The notes under the pieces were generated by a model. It made no database searches. It saw only the letters and a program-made list of their open reading frames with translations, and was not told the DNA's origin. A program made the translations under genes and the position numbers. Positions 22,795-41,606 of a stretch of DNA of 64,000 nt are shown piece after piece (within the stretch, counting starts at the first letter, position 1; every line of letters begins with the position of its first letter). Source of the stretch: Epinephelus fuscoguttatus (Eukaryota > Chordata > Actinopteri > Perciformes > Serranidae); NCBI RefSeq assembly GCF_011397635.1, contig NC_064771.1:18601379-18665378 (forward strand), in the 5' to 3' direction.

Positions 22795-24115
22795 GAGTCT
22801 CCAGAGGGCTGTTTATTGATCAGGACAGAAGGCCATACGTGTTGTGGTCGGTATGGAATTGTGGGATGTACTTGTTTATTTGTTTCCTAAAGGTACAGAG
22901 ATAAGAAAAAAGTTGTGTTCAGGAGTGTCAAGCACCTTAAATAGTTATTGTTTGATTCAGCGAGGATCAAAATGGGTTTGAGATTTCTTGGATTTTCTTG
23001 CTCTGAGTCTTCCTCTCTGAGTCTGGCCATCAAAAAAAAAAAAAAAAAGAGAAAGAAACTGCTAATCAACACTTCAGCTTCTGACATGGCAATTCTTGCA
23101 CCAGAAAACTACCTTTTTGCATGAAAGTAAGCTAGCTCAGTCATGCTTATCGTTAGGGAGCTGTCATGACAAAAGAAACCTTTTTAGCAGTTCCACCGAG
23201 TTAGTTGGCTGTAAACAATAATACTTATAAAAGTGTTGATTTTACTCAGAACATTTTAACATCGTTGGCCATTCATTTGATTGTAACTGTCATTGCCATA
23301 GTCCTTTTTTGTTTTCTGTATGTACCAGTCCAATGAGTGAAACTTATGCATTAGATTTAGTCATTTAACTCTGTATAGCACATAATGCTCCGAACGCAAG
23401 TCATTATCGTTCTACATTAATCACGTGAGGAATGGTCACTTGTCTGTTGGATATCTTTGGTTGCTTTGAGTTTTCTTGTGAGTGGCGTGGTGTCGAGAAA
23501 GGGCTTATAAAGTCATAAGTACAATGGGAGTTTGACAACACCACTTGGTATGCTGTAAACAAATCCTGGTTTTGTACTGGAGTGCTTTTTCAGTTTTGTG
23601 TTAATATGTTACCTTGGAATTTGTAGAGTTGTTTCTTTCTTCCTTTTTCTTTTTCTTTGGAAATGTGTTCTTCCTGTTGAGAAAAGTAGTGATTTATTAA
23701 AAAAAAGTTAATTTTAGGTTTTCTCCATCACACTAAGAAAAAAAAATAATACCTCTACTCTAGGATTCTGTACAGCTCTTGTGATACATCTTAATGCCTT
23801 ATCGTACTCAACTGCATTTTAATTCTTTTATGATGAAATATTTCAAATCTTAGTCATGGATTCATTAAGAATATTAATGGGATGTATTTATATTTATATT
23901 TTTATATTTCTCAACAGTATGCATGTCTAAAAGGTTGTTAGAGCAAAAAAAAAAAATCAATGATGCTTAATACAGTCATAAATATTATGTTATTTTGTAG
24001 ATGAAGTAGAGATCATGTTATTATTTTGTAATTTGGACAATTTAAAGTAAAAAGAGTAAACAGGCTTTGTTTTGTGTGCTGATCTGTTCACCCACTACAC
24101 AGCCATCTTTGTCTT

Positions 24116-25075
24116 GTTAAAGGTCCAGTGTGTAGGATTTAGTGACATCTAGTGGTGAGGTTACAGAACTGAAACTTATCCTGTGTGCCAAGCAGTTCAG
24201 ACCAAAGTTTTGCAACAAGACGAGACGAGTTGAAACAGGGAACTACTTGCAATGCGCCGCTCTGCAACGTTTTAAAACCCTGCTGGTTCACACTGATGCA
24301 ACAAGATGACATGGTGGATCATCTCTATGCAACAACTCTCTGTACTAATGTTCTGATTTCCAGCTTTTAAGGTTTATTTTGTGGCTGAATATAATTTGTA
24401 GCCTCTTAAAATATGAGTTAGGATAGTGATAGTGAGATACTGGCTACAGCTGCATTTGTAGCAGTGATGAAACAGCAAAAAACAAAACGTGTATCAGATG
24501 GATCAGATGGATGGTGTAGCAAGTGAATATGCCATTTTGACTTGATTCACACATTCACTGCTGCAGCTTTTTTCTACACCGTTCTAAAATGGCTTTGTCT
24601 CGTGAATCACTGGTCTAAACTGGATTTGAGACTCCGCTGGTCAAGTCGTTGGCTGCTGGTTTTAGATCGTAAAGCATATCACCTGTTTCTACAGCCAATC
24701 AGCTTGTAGTGAAGTTCGCTGGTCGGGTCAAAATGACTGCAGACAGCGTGTTTGCTTGCTGCAGCATGTGCTCTGTCCCTGCCCAGCCCTCACTGACTGA
24801 TTAATAGACGCTGGTTATATATTATAGTGGTGTGTTTATTATGAATGCAGTCCATCTGATGCTTGTTTTGCTACTGCCAATGCAGCTGTAGCCAGTATCT
24901 CAGTATCACTGTCCTCATTCATATTTTAAGGAGCCACATCCACAAAATAAGCCTGAATAAGCTGGAAATCAGAACAGAAGTACAGAGAGTTGTTGCATAG
25001 AGATGATACACCATCCTATCTAGTTGCATTGGTGTGAACCAGCAGGTTTCTAGAACATGGCAGAATGGCACACAT
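24116..25075. mobile_element. Second foldback-type element (about 0.96 kb)
   Basis: It starts with the AAAGGTCCAGTGTGTAGGAT terminus. The left segment 24265-24480 and right segment 24860-25065 are inverted copies, as seen from TGCTGGTTCACACTGATGCA against TGCATTGGTGTGAACCAGCA, and CTGATTTCCAGC against GCTGGAAATCAG. Non-coding; it lies between maz and tlcd3b. Confidence 0.75.
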
Positions 25076-26740
25076 CCACACAGTCATACATGAGACAGAA
25101 AAGAATCCTTTTTCCCTGCTGCCTCCTACTGCAGTGGTTCCCAGTTGGTGAGTCGTGGTCCAAAAGTAGACCATAAATTCATTCATTCCATTTTATTTTT
25201 AAGTACATTGAATTTCTGGCACCAAGATTTATTTTAAAGTGCTGTTTCCTGCTGTAGAGTGAGTGATTAATGGACAGCTACTTAACAAAGACAGCAAACT
25301 AGCTTGACGACATGGCCAAACGCAAGTATGACGCTGAATATATTTAACTGTGTGGAAGTAAATGACTAAGGAGAAATCTGGACACCGTGGCTGGACCAGT
25401 TGGAAACCACTGTCCTACTGCTCCTAATGGCATTTGCTAGAATCCACTGTAGCTGAAGGAAAACAACCAATCAGAGCCATGGTGGATTCTTGTAAATGCC
25501 TTTAGAGGCAATTCATATTAACACTGTTAATGGAGACACTCCCATGAGAATGTGACTACACATCAACATAAGTCTTGCTTAGGTGCAATAGAAGTTGTCA
25601 AAATATTTCCCAACAATTTCAGAAAAACTGATGTTGATTACCAGAGGTCAGCCTTCTTTCTGGATATAAGATCAGCTCCTGCACTCTCTACTCTACACTC
25701 ATGATAAATGTACTCAGTAGTTTCAGTCAAGTGACAGTTTGAATAAGGTAAGTCAATAAATTCAATGGTGACAGAGTGCAGGATTGGATTTTTGTTACTT
25801 ATTCTCCTGCTCAGCTGTCTCAATACAAAGTGTGCAAAGATCACTTTTCCTGTTTCCTGTGTGAGGTATGTTTAGAAACCATGCAAAGAGATACTAACTC
25901 TCTGCACTGACAGCAGCCAAAACACAGAGCAAAGGAATGAAACACACGCTTTGTGTGTTTGACTTGACAAACTTGTTTTATTACTGTAACTACAGTATGC
26001 TATTATCATCACCATCAGTGTATAGCAAAGCTGAACACAACAAGTTTAGACACGTTCTCTGCACACTGCTGAAAGCAAGTCTGGAGAGGAAATGAAAATA
26101 CTTAAGTTAAAGGAGCACACCAAAAAAAGTTCATTCCAACAAAGTTACTCCTGGAATTCATTTAACCTTGAAACAATTATGTTGTATAGCTGAACTTTTT
26201 TCTTAACATTAACTCTCTTCTTTCACATTTGAGATGTGAATCTTCTTCTCAGTTACAGTGGAACTTTTCATGGTCTTGTAATTCGTAGCGGATGTTTCGT
26301 TCAATTTTACACTCAAGACAAGACAGCTCCTATTTCAACCTCCAAACTGAATGTCTGGTGACTAAAACTGTAACATTGTGCTCAATTTGTCTTACCGGCT
26401 TCTGGTTTGACTTAAAGCACTTTACTGAAGTTTAAATGACATCATTGCAAGTTAGACAGTTCCTGGGATTTCCACAGCAGCAGTGGAGGAGGCTGAAGGT
26501 AAAATGTTCTGCAAACTTTTTGCTGTCTCACAGAGCACTATCTCTCTTCGATCTTACTTTCATATTATTTAATTGAAAGGTTTTATCTCCCAGGTTTGTG
26601 TACTTAAATGATGATTTTTGCTTTTTAATGTTTTTATGTATTTGTTTGTATTTCTTTCACCTACTTGTGTGTTGCATGTACTGATTAAGTCCTTACTACT
26701 ACATATTAGATATGGACACAGTATGTGTTAAGAATTATTT
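25076..26740. other. Intergenic DNA, nothing recognised
   Basis: Unique-looking A/T-rich sequence between maz and tlcd3b. I found no exon, RNA gene or bounded mobile element. A regulatory role cannot be judged from one sequence. Confidence 0.5.
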
Positions 26741-26744
26741 ACAG

Positions 26745-28025
26745 CCGGTATGACCATGGGCAGATTATATGACAATGGACCCCCGGGTACAGACATGCAG
26801 AAGGCCCCACCACCTCTGCTACACAGGAGCAAGAAACTTTAGCCCTTTTTACACTGCTCTTCAAGTTGTGAATTTCACAATGTTATGCAGCCTCACTGTT
26901 CTGTATCAAAGGTACAATTGCAGAATGAGAGGATAGAGTTGTCTCGCCTTTAAGCTGGCATCAGAGGTAGTAACAGAGCCAGAACGACCTCTGTATAAAT
27001 GGGGCAGCTGTCATGGGTGGCTTCTTACCCCCAGAACAGAGGATGAGATCAGCCGCCTTATAACAGGGACGGTAAATGATTTTTATTGCCATGTTAATGC
27101 CAGTGTTATCGTTCAGAAAGCACTGGAGAGCATATGTTACATGTCACACTACAGGCAGACCCTGTTGTGTTACGAATCACACCGTCACGCCTCTTTTGCT
27201 TCCGTGATGCCGGCATGCTGTTCAAGATCACACACTGGAGCAGCACGATGCCACTGTTTTCTGGCTCTGTGTAAAAATGTAAAGGTGGTATGAAGAAGGG
27301 ACTGCATACCGGCCCTATAGTGTGATCTCTGTGTAAAAGGGGCCACAGACTTTAAAGTCGTTTATTATATTTTTTGTTGTGGTTTTGCATCTCTGTGTAG
27401 TTGTCTTATATCTCCTTCTGGTCATTTTGAGTCTCTTTGCAGTTGCTTTACATCTTTTTGCAGCCATTTTGTGTCTCTTTGTGGCTGTTTTTCCATTTTT
27501 ATAGTCTTTTTGGGTTTCTTTGCATTTATTTGTAGTTGTTTTGTGTCTCTTAGTGACATTTTGAGCCTCCTTGTAGTTGCTTTGCCACTCTTTGTAATCA
27601 TTTTGTGTCTTTTTGTGGTTGATTTTCCCCTTTTCATAGTCTTTGTTAGTCTCTGTGTCCCTTTGCAGCTGTTTTGCATCTCCATGTAGCCAATTAGTGT
27701 CTCTTTGTGGTTGTTTTTCCCCTATTTATAGTCTTTTGGGGTTTATTTGCATTTCTTTGTAGTTGTTTTGTGTCTCTTAGTGACATTTTGAGTCTCATTG
27801 TAGTTGCTTTGCCACTCTTTGTAGTCATTTTTGTCTTTTTGCGGTTGTTTTTCCCATTTTGTAGTCTTTGTGAGTCTCTTTGTGTAGTTTTGCAGCTGTA
27901 TTGCATCTCTGTAGTCATTGTGTCCCTCTTTTTAGTCATTTTGAGTGTCTTGCAGGTTGGAACATGTAGTTTGTAAGGGTCAGAGGGCCCTGGGTCTGTT
28001 GCTAGTAGGCCCATTCAGCAATCCA
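26745..28025. mobile_element. Dispersed element with internal minisatellite, copy 1
   Basis: The left end carries GGTACAGACATGCAGAAGGC and the right end GGCCCATTCAGCAATCCATT. Both ends recur around a similar core at 42610-43105. The core (about 27370-27960) is a degenerate array of units like TTTGTAGTTGTTTTGTGTCTC with a higher-order period of about 228 bp (27505 against 27733). The array keeps frames open on both strands (27422-28014), giving Lys/Thr-rich or Val/Leu-rich translations that are not genes. Confidence 0.65.
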
Positions 28026-30563
28026 TTAATGGTTATGATTTTGTAGTAAAGCAGACCAAAAGAAGACATCATATTGAAAAATATACTACATCCTGTAGTC
28101 TGTTACAGAATGTCCCAGTTGTACAAACAGTGAAAACCACTCTAACAGTTTTACCATGTGCTTAACTGTAAGGACAGAGCTGGGTTATCACTGCAAAGCC
28201 TGAACAGTGCTGAACTGATTAGCATGTAATCTGCAAGCTTCCAAACACATCAAGGTTTTCAAGGCTGCAAAATGTCACAACCATGAGGCTGCAAACATAC
28301 CAAGCATCTGTGATAATGTGCAGGTAATGACTGCTGATTGATCAGTTGATTTGCAAATGCTGGTCGATCCAAAAGGTCAAATGACTAACCTGTCAAAGAT
28401 AAACACGTATGTGAGTCTGTACAGACACAACTGGCATGAATGGTTAGGTAACTGACTGACTGGCTGTCTTAATGAAACAGATTTCTGTGAATTAAATGCA
28501 CAAATGCTGAGTCCTTTTGCTTGTGTATGAATTCCTATATTTTTTTTATGTGGACAGACAAATTATGAATGCAGCTTAAGCAGATGCCCTCCTTATGGGG
28601 AATCCATTCAACGTTCCCCTGCAACGACAAAACCCAATTTACAAAATGCAGTGCGGTGACTGGTGCAAATTTCTCGTCATGACATGAGCTGCTGCTGCCT
28701 GGACCTGTAGGAACTAGCTGGCGCAGCAGTCCACAGCGTTGACTCAACGTTGCATCTGCGAGGCTGAGACAGCGGCATCTCTGCTCTGCTGCTGCGAGAC
28801 AGATGAGATGACATAGCGACTGGACGAGCTAGCGCCACCTCGACACCTGGATCAGATCGTGTCTCTGTTTTCCCGTCGTTTTCCCCGTGATTTAATTAGC
28901 TATTTGCTTGAGCTTGCTTAGACCGCAGGCCAGTCACCAATGCTCCCAGTGAGCTGCCCTCACATAGATGTCAATCTAAGTTGCTGCAAGCTAGCGTTAG
29001 CTCGCTGCTGCTACCCTTCAGACATCGAAGTGGCCACATAAACATGCGGATCATCGAGGCGGAGACCCCTGGGACATCTCTAACGTTAAACGCTCTCTGC
29101 AGGACACGAGTCTCGACTAGCCGCTGACTGGACTCTGCAGAGCCTTTGTGTAAATGCTGTTTAAGATTTTTTTTTTCATTTATCCTGAACATGTGTGAAC
29201 TCCAACCTGCTAGCCAGCTAGCCGCGGTTAACTTCCAACGGTCTCGGTTAGCTTAGTTGCTACCGCTAACTGCTACAAACAAATAACAAGCTAACAGAAC
29301 ATTTTAACGTGTCCACGAATGAGTGACAAAATATGCTACATCGTGCATTGAACTATCAGGTGTTGCTTATAGATTGTCACCATCTTGCTAACTACCGTTA
29401 TTTGAATTTGGTCTTAACGGTACAGTTGCTAACTTAACCAGCGGTGACTAACCGTTAGCTAAGTTGCTAGCGTCATTGTTAGCAGGCGATTCAACAGCGC
29501 AGACCGTTAGTCATGCTTACCAGAGCGAGGGATGGCATTTGATGTTAGCAGTATTGTTTGTTTGCTAAATTGACACACTTGCATGCTAGCTGACCCATAT
29601 TTTCCTCCTAACAAGTTGACAACCACATTCCAATTATTGTTAATTTGCGTTACGCGTAGCTTAATGTTAGCTTAACTAGCCGGTGTATTTAACGGTTAGC
29701 GAAGTTAGCGTTAGTTCAGTGTCAACTAAATTTGATGTGTGCACTCAAATGCATAGTAATTTGGACAAAGTTGAGCTAACGCTAACATTAACAGTTAACA
29801 ATATGGCAAACAGTGTCAAAGCTAGAATACTTAAATTATACAGCAACCTACAGGCGGTTTCAATTCACGTATGTGGTTAGCTACCCGTTAATAAATGGAC
29901 CGTTATTTGTTTCTGACACAGGTAACATTAACAGTAACGCTATTGCCAGGAGCTATGAGCACCAGCAGTCCATGCTTATGTCGATATTTTCGACGTCCAA
30001 GATTTTAAAATAGCGCAATGCGTATTTTGCTAATGGACTTCAACTTTTTAATGAGTCAGCTTGTCTAGTGTAAGCAAACCGCGCAACCCTATGAAACTAC
30101 CACATGGTTGCCCCAGGACTACATGGGACAGTGAATACCATGTACAGTGTCATTATATGGACAGAGCAGCATGCTGCACAAAAGGGCCTCTGTGTGATAT
30201 TCGGCCCCTGTCACTGCACTCAGCGTTTATATAGTCTCCCATGCACTGTCCTCTTTCACATTTAATATAAACACCTTTCCCACATTGTGCCTGGGCTGTT
30301 CACCCCGCTTCATATTGTGCATATATCAAAGCCTCAGATGAAGCTAGAACAGTGCATTGCCACATACGGTGGACTGCGATAGTGTGCTTTCTTATCTCAG
30401 TAGGTGCAGCCAGATGTGGGAGTTGCCACCAGTGAGATCAATATAAGCTGTTCAGTCACGCGTTGCTATTTTGTGTGTTTCAGAAAAGGGGAAAGAGCGA
30501 CGGATCTCAAGGACCAGATTGCCCGCGTGAACTTTTTGCCTCTCAGACAGATCGCCAGGGACC
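28026..30563 (+). promoter_or_regulatory. tlcd3b: tlcd3b upstream region and 5' UTR
   Basis: The part to about 28700 is ordinary A/T-rich DNA with nothing recognised. From 28700 CpG content rises, and 29210-29880 is packed with GTTAGC and GCTAAC words, a texture also seen at the pagr1 and kif22 starts. A splice acceptor ending at 30483 precedes a 5' UTR piece (30484-30563) and the ATG. A non-coding first exon near 28700-29200 is therefore likely, but its donor was not fixed. Confidence 0.45.
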
Positions 30564-37305
<6,742 letters not shown>

Positions 37306-37312
37306 GAAGAGT

Positions 37313-37372
37313 GGAGGGGGGGGGGGGGATGGGATGGGACGGGATGGGACGGGACGGGACGGGGAGGGAAGG
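37313..37372 (+). repeat. G-run and GGGAY pentamer tract
   Basis: An uninterrupted G run is followed by about ten repeats of GGGAT/GGGAC, starting a few bases after the tlcd3b stop. Many closely spaced GGG runs make it a strong G-quadruplex candidate in the 3' UTR RNA. The length is likely polymorphic. Confidence 0.85.
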
Positions 37373-38781
37373 AAGGCGAATGTACCAATGAGTATGTAAA
37401 GGAAAGAAAGCTGTGAGGGGGAAAAAAGTGAGACTTGAAACTAGTAGCAATATGAAGAAAGCTACAGACAATGGCCTCAAATCGTGCTGAAGTGTTCGCG
37501 GCCAGCAGTCAAAAAAGATTTGGTTGCTGGCCTCCAATTACTTCAGCGTCCAAGTTTGTAGGAACCAAGCGGAGGGTTAGTGCACTCAGTATTTAAAGAT
37601 GTCATCGGGCACTGTGAAAGATAGGAAAATGCACTGACCTGAGAGGAATTTGCCTGGATGTATAGCGAGCTTAGGTGGCTATTTCCCTCATGTAGATCAA
37701 ATTCAGTCCTCTCTGCCTCACGGTATAGGAAGAGCAGGAAAATAGGAATGTATTATATTGTATGTTAGTACATTTGCTGTAGATGGAAGGCCTCATTCAG
37801 TTTAGTAATGAAGAAGACCTTCAAAAAAGAAAAAAAAATCCCGGCTAAGCAGTATTTTGACTTGTTAGTGTTCAATATCTGTATCCTCTATGTAGTCACT
37901 GTCACTCTAACAAAATGTAACCAACCTGCAGACTGACTCATCTTTAGAAGGGAGATAATCTCGTAAGACTGTATTCTGCTGCCTTATCCCTTTCCCCCCC
38001 ATTCTTTGCAGTTTCTTTCTGTTTTTAATTTATTTTTATCCTCGGAGGGGAAGGAAGAGGAACAACGTGACGGGTGTACATAGCCGATGTAAAATTGTCC
38101 TTATTTCCATGTCAGTATTAGATCAGCGTTGATTTTAACTTATTTTTTCAGGTTCTGTCTCATTTCTGCATCCGATGTTTCGAACATTTCAGCATTGAAA
38201 CATTTCACCGTTTTCCAGCTTAGTGTACGCAAACCTTCCCCAGACGTTAACGACAGTGCTTCTCGTTTCAGTGTAGATATGACTTCATTCCATGTACTGG
38301 TATCACAAAGTGTTTTTTGCATACGAGGAAGTGATGCACAGTAGCAGTCACTTTAAAATGAGTGTTTTGGGTTGTTTTTTTTTTTCTTTTTTCAGTTTGG
38401 TGCTGATATAAATCTCAAACTATCCATTTGATTGGCTGAAGTATTTCAGTGAGGGATTTGAGTATTTATAGCTTTGTCAGGGGACTTGCTTTGTTGCAGT
38501 TTGAAGGGAAACAAAAGACAAATAAGCTCATAGGGAAGCATTCCCTTGTGATTGACATGCGGCACATTTGTCCACGGCAACCTCTGATGACGTTGCTCGT
38601 TTATTTTTTAACCATTGTTATTAAGTCCGACTTGTTTAAAGCCTTTTACATAATTGCTTTGGTCGTTTAGCCGTTTATTTGAGCCGCTGGTTCTATGAAC
38701 CTGTTACGAACAAACTGGCTAGTTTTATCATTTTATGTTTGTTTAAAGCAGCTTCACTGTCCTGGAAATGGGTCAAGAAAA

Positions 38782-38796
38782 AAATAAAAAAATAAA
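38782..38796 (+). terminator. tlcd3b: Candidate tlcd3b poly(A) signals
   Basis: Two AATAAA hexamers (38782 and 38791), 1.48 kb after the stop and before the foldback copy 3. Confidence 0.5.
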
Positions 38797-39194
38797 ACAA
38801 AGCTCAGAAACCATCGAGACAGGGCAGCGTGTGCCAAAAACATCTGGACAACTGTGGGCATGTTGAACACAGAACATCCATTCCCCCCTGTTCCATGAAC
38901 TCCTAAGGTACTGCTTCTTGACAATACTAAAACATTTCAACTGATGTACTGTATATTCCACAAAATGCTCGTTATTTATTTGTAAGTATTTATTTATTTA
39001 TTTATTTGGTTTGTGGTTTTGAATGCATATTTATGCATACATATTATACTATATGCTTCTGAGCCTTATGTGAAGGCTGTATTGTTACTCCAACTTAGCT
39101 AAAATATACTTCTCTGTCCTGAGCCTGCCTCGAGTCTTTTTTTGTTGGTGATGGATAATTCTTTTACAATTATAAACCTAGTTTTGAAGGGAAT

Positions 39195-40310
39195 TTTTTG
39201 CAATTTTTGAACCCTATTTTCATGTTTGTATCTAAGTGACTAATGGAAAGAATAATCTCTGAAATTGCCCCAGTATTGAGTGAGCGTGCTGTGAAATAGG
39301 CTACAATTTAATCGCTTCAGGCACTTATACACCCTCAATTTACGCCACGTTATGCCACTTAAAGACAGAGATTGTAGTCATAAGTGTATGACAACAATCT
39401 CTGAAAAAAGGACCCTAGAGAGAAATTCAACATCTCCTCTTACCTTTCACCAGTCTGGTCTGTGTGTAAACAAGTTTGTGCTGAAGAAGTCTCGTGAAAA
39501 CTTATCCATGTTGTCAAAATCACCTCAATACTTAGCTTTGACTGTGAAAGTCATTTAGATAACACAAAGCTAGGCTAGGCCAGTCCTTCTGTGCCGAGTT
39601 TGCATGTTCTCCCCATGTCAGCATGGGTTTTCTCTGGGTACTCCAGCTTCCTCCCACAGTCCAAAGACATGCAGGTTAATTTGTGACTCTAAATTGTCTG
39701 TAGGTGTGAATGTGAGTGTGAATGGTTGTCTGTCTCTATGTGTCAGCCATGTGATAGTCTGGTGACCTGTCCAGGGTGTACCCCGCCACTTGCCCAATGT
39801 CAGCTGGGATAGGCTCCAGCCCTCCCAGCGACCCCTAGCAGGATAAGCAGTTACGGACAATGAATGAATGAAGAAATGAATAAGCTAGCTTTTTTGTACT
39901 CAGCACCACAAAATATTTCCAGCACTCCTCTCCAACTCTCACTGATGTTTCCACTGTTGTTTTCCCTCCAATAAGTCACTTCTCGCGAGATATCAGAGTG
40001 AGACTTCTCCTTGTGTGAGACTTGGTCACATTAACAAACTGACCAGTGACAGGTAAAGAAAAACATTTCATTTAGGGTCCTTTCTGTAATGTTTTCTTAC
40101 ACTTGAAATAAAAATTTGAGCCTGCTTGTGGCATTAACACTTTTAGTGGATGTAAATTGATGATGCACAATTGCCCGTACTGGTTATACTGCAGCCTGTT
40201 TCTCCAATACAGCTGCAGTGGTGTCACTCAATACTGGTCCAGTTTCAAAAACTGTTTCCATCAGTCACTTAGACACAAAACATGGGTCCAGGTTGAAAAA
40301 CACCTAAGTC
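39195..40310. mobile_element. Foldback element, copy 3 (degenerate)
   Basis: The left part (39215-39420) and right part (40060-40308) are inverted relatives of the arms of copies 1 and 2, recognised by GTATCTAAGTGACTAATGG, the CATAAGTGTATGACAACA segment and ACTTAGACACAAAACATGG. A SINE-like repeat is inserted at 39594-39877. More diverged than the other copies. Confidence 0.65.
39594..39877 (+). mobile_element. SINE-like repeat (5' truncated)
   Basis: Begins within the body (GAGTTTGCATGTTCTCCCC) and ends GGACAATGAATGAATGAAG. Same family as 16036 and 35353. It lacks the tRNA-like head. Confidence 0.75.
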
Positions 40311-40439
40311 TAACATGGCCATCACTGCTCCATCATAAGGTTAAGTGAGCCACTAGAGGGTGCCAGAATCCGTGTAAATATGTAATGATGTTCCTGCTTT
40401 ACTAGCAGCTACAGCAAATATTGGGAAGTGGACTAGATG

Positions 40440-41040
40440 ACACTCTTACAACATGAAACAGCTTTTAATTGCCTGTTTAATTAAACCTCAACCATGGTTC
40501 TATATACTAATTCTAAGATTTGATGGCTAACTCTGAAACCACTGAGTTTTCTAGGAAGATAAAGTTGCTTTGAGCATCTCTTGAAAATATATTCAGTATT
40601 TCCAGAGAAGTCCAGATTGGAGTCAAGAGACGTACCAATGTGTTTCAAATTTTCCAGTTTCAACACGTTGGCCAAAGAGTGAAATCGGCTCTGTCTTCAG
40701 ATCTTGTTTTGTGCAAATAATTCTTTAGTCTTGGCCACATAAACTTCTAACTTGCTGATGTGACACTGTGTTTGGAGGGCCTTAGCGTGGGCGATGTAGG
40801 CTGCTTCATCCGATGGGTCTGTCTGCTGTAAAAGACCAACTAAGGCCATGTCATCAGTAGATTTTAACGATCTAAAATATTTCTCACTGATCATAAATTC
40901 ATTAGTCCTTGTGGGCAACCTGAGCTCACAATGAGCACGATGTATAAATTTTAAACAGGTGTGGCTGACAAAATGTAGACGGTCAACTGTCTCTAGAAGG
41001 TGGCTGAGGGACACGAAACCCCTCAAGCCATGTTTGAACT
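40440..41040 (-). pseudogene. Non-LTR retrotransposon reverse-transcriptase fragment
   Basis: Two minus-strand open segments (41026-40697 and 40675-40481), separated by a stop/frameshift, translate to LINE reverse-transcriptase palm and thumb. The first has STDDMALVGLL, a variant of the catalytic FADD box, and LEVYVAKTKEL. The second has the fingerprint (K)HIGTSLDSNLDF then RLPRKLSGF-like sequence and a tyrosine-rich LVYRTMVEV. It looks like a CR1/L2/Rex-type element truncated at both ends. It lies beyond the pagr1 3' end on the same strand. Dead remnant. Confidence 0.75.
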
Positions 41041-41479
41041 GATGTAGTTAAGGCTGTGTTTTAGTCGCATGCCGAAAAACCAAAACAAAAAAGAAAATAG
41101 AAGGTGATACCTTTAAAATGAAGCCTTATACGTGCACTTTGGCTGTACAGGTCCTTCATTATAAGCTTTTTCTTTTGTGTATACATTATGCAAAAAATAC
41201 AAAAACAGGTGGATGTTAAAAGGTTAGCATCTCTTGGTAGTACTCATAGGCCATCGACGTGTCGGTAACAACTGCTTTATTGCAATTTTTGCATAAATGT
41301 GATAAAATACCTTAATTTCCCAGGTATTTGATTCCATTAGCCAAAAATATACAATCAATAACTTATTTTATCTATGAAGTTGCACGAACTTCCGTTTCTG
41401 TTACAAAGGATTTTTATCCCGAACAGCCACCCTTACCGCACACTGATTACAACCGTTAACATTCTCCAGGGTTAAAATG

Positions 41480-41485
41480 TTTATT
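41480..41485 (-). terminator. pagr1: pagr1 poly(A) signal
   Basis: AATAAA on the minus strand, 121 bp beyond the pagr1 stop codon; a compact 3' UTR. Confidence 0.65.
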
Positions 41486-41606
41486 GCCAACATACAAAAC
41501 ACACATAGAAAACATACAAAACTCGTCACATATAAAAATTCAAGTTTTGCCTGGGAAAGCTCTTGGCCTTAATTTGCCCGCGGGCCAGTCCTCGTCTCTT
41601 AATACT

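Larger units (their letters stand above)
20522..24115 (+). other. maz: maz 3' UTR and flank
   Basis: Non-coding sequence after the maz stop. It holds the foldback element at 21232-22794 with a SINE inside. Stretch 22800-24115 is A/T-rich and includes ATTAAA near 23695, a possible weak poly(A) signal. No further exon was found. The true end of the maz transcript is undetermined. Confidence 0.4.
37306..38800 (+). other. tlcd3b: tlcd3b 3' UTR
   Basis: Unique non-coding sequence after the stop codon. It opens with a G-rich pentamer tract (37313-37372) and ends near clustered AATAAA hexamers at 38782 and 38791. No exon or mobile element seen. Extent inferred from the poly(A) signals. Confidence 0.55.

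Noticed and set aside
27422-28014. Lys/Thr-rich minus-strand frames resembling a basic repeat protein
   Set aside because: Translation of a degenerate minisatellite inside a dispersed element; both strands are open and a second copy at 42735 has the same texture.
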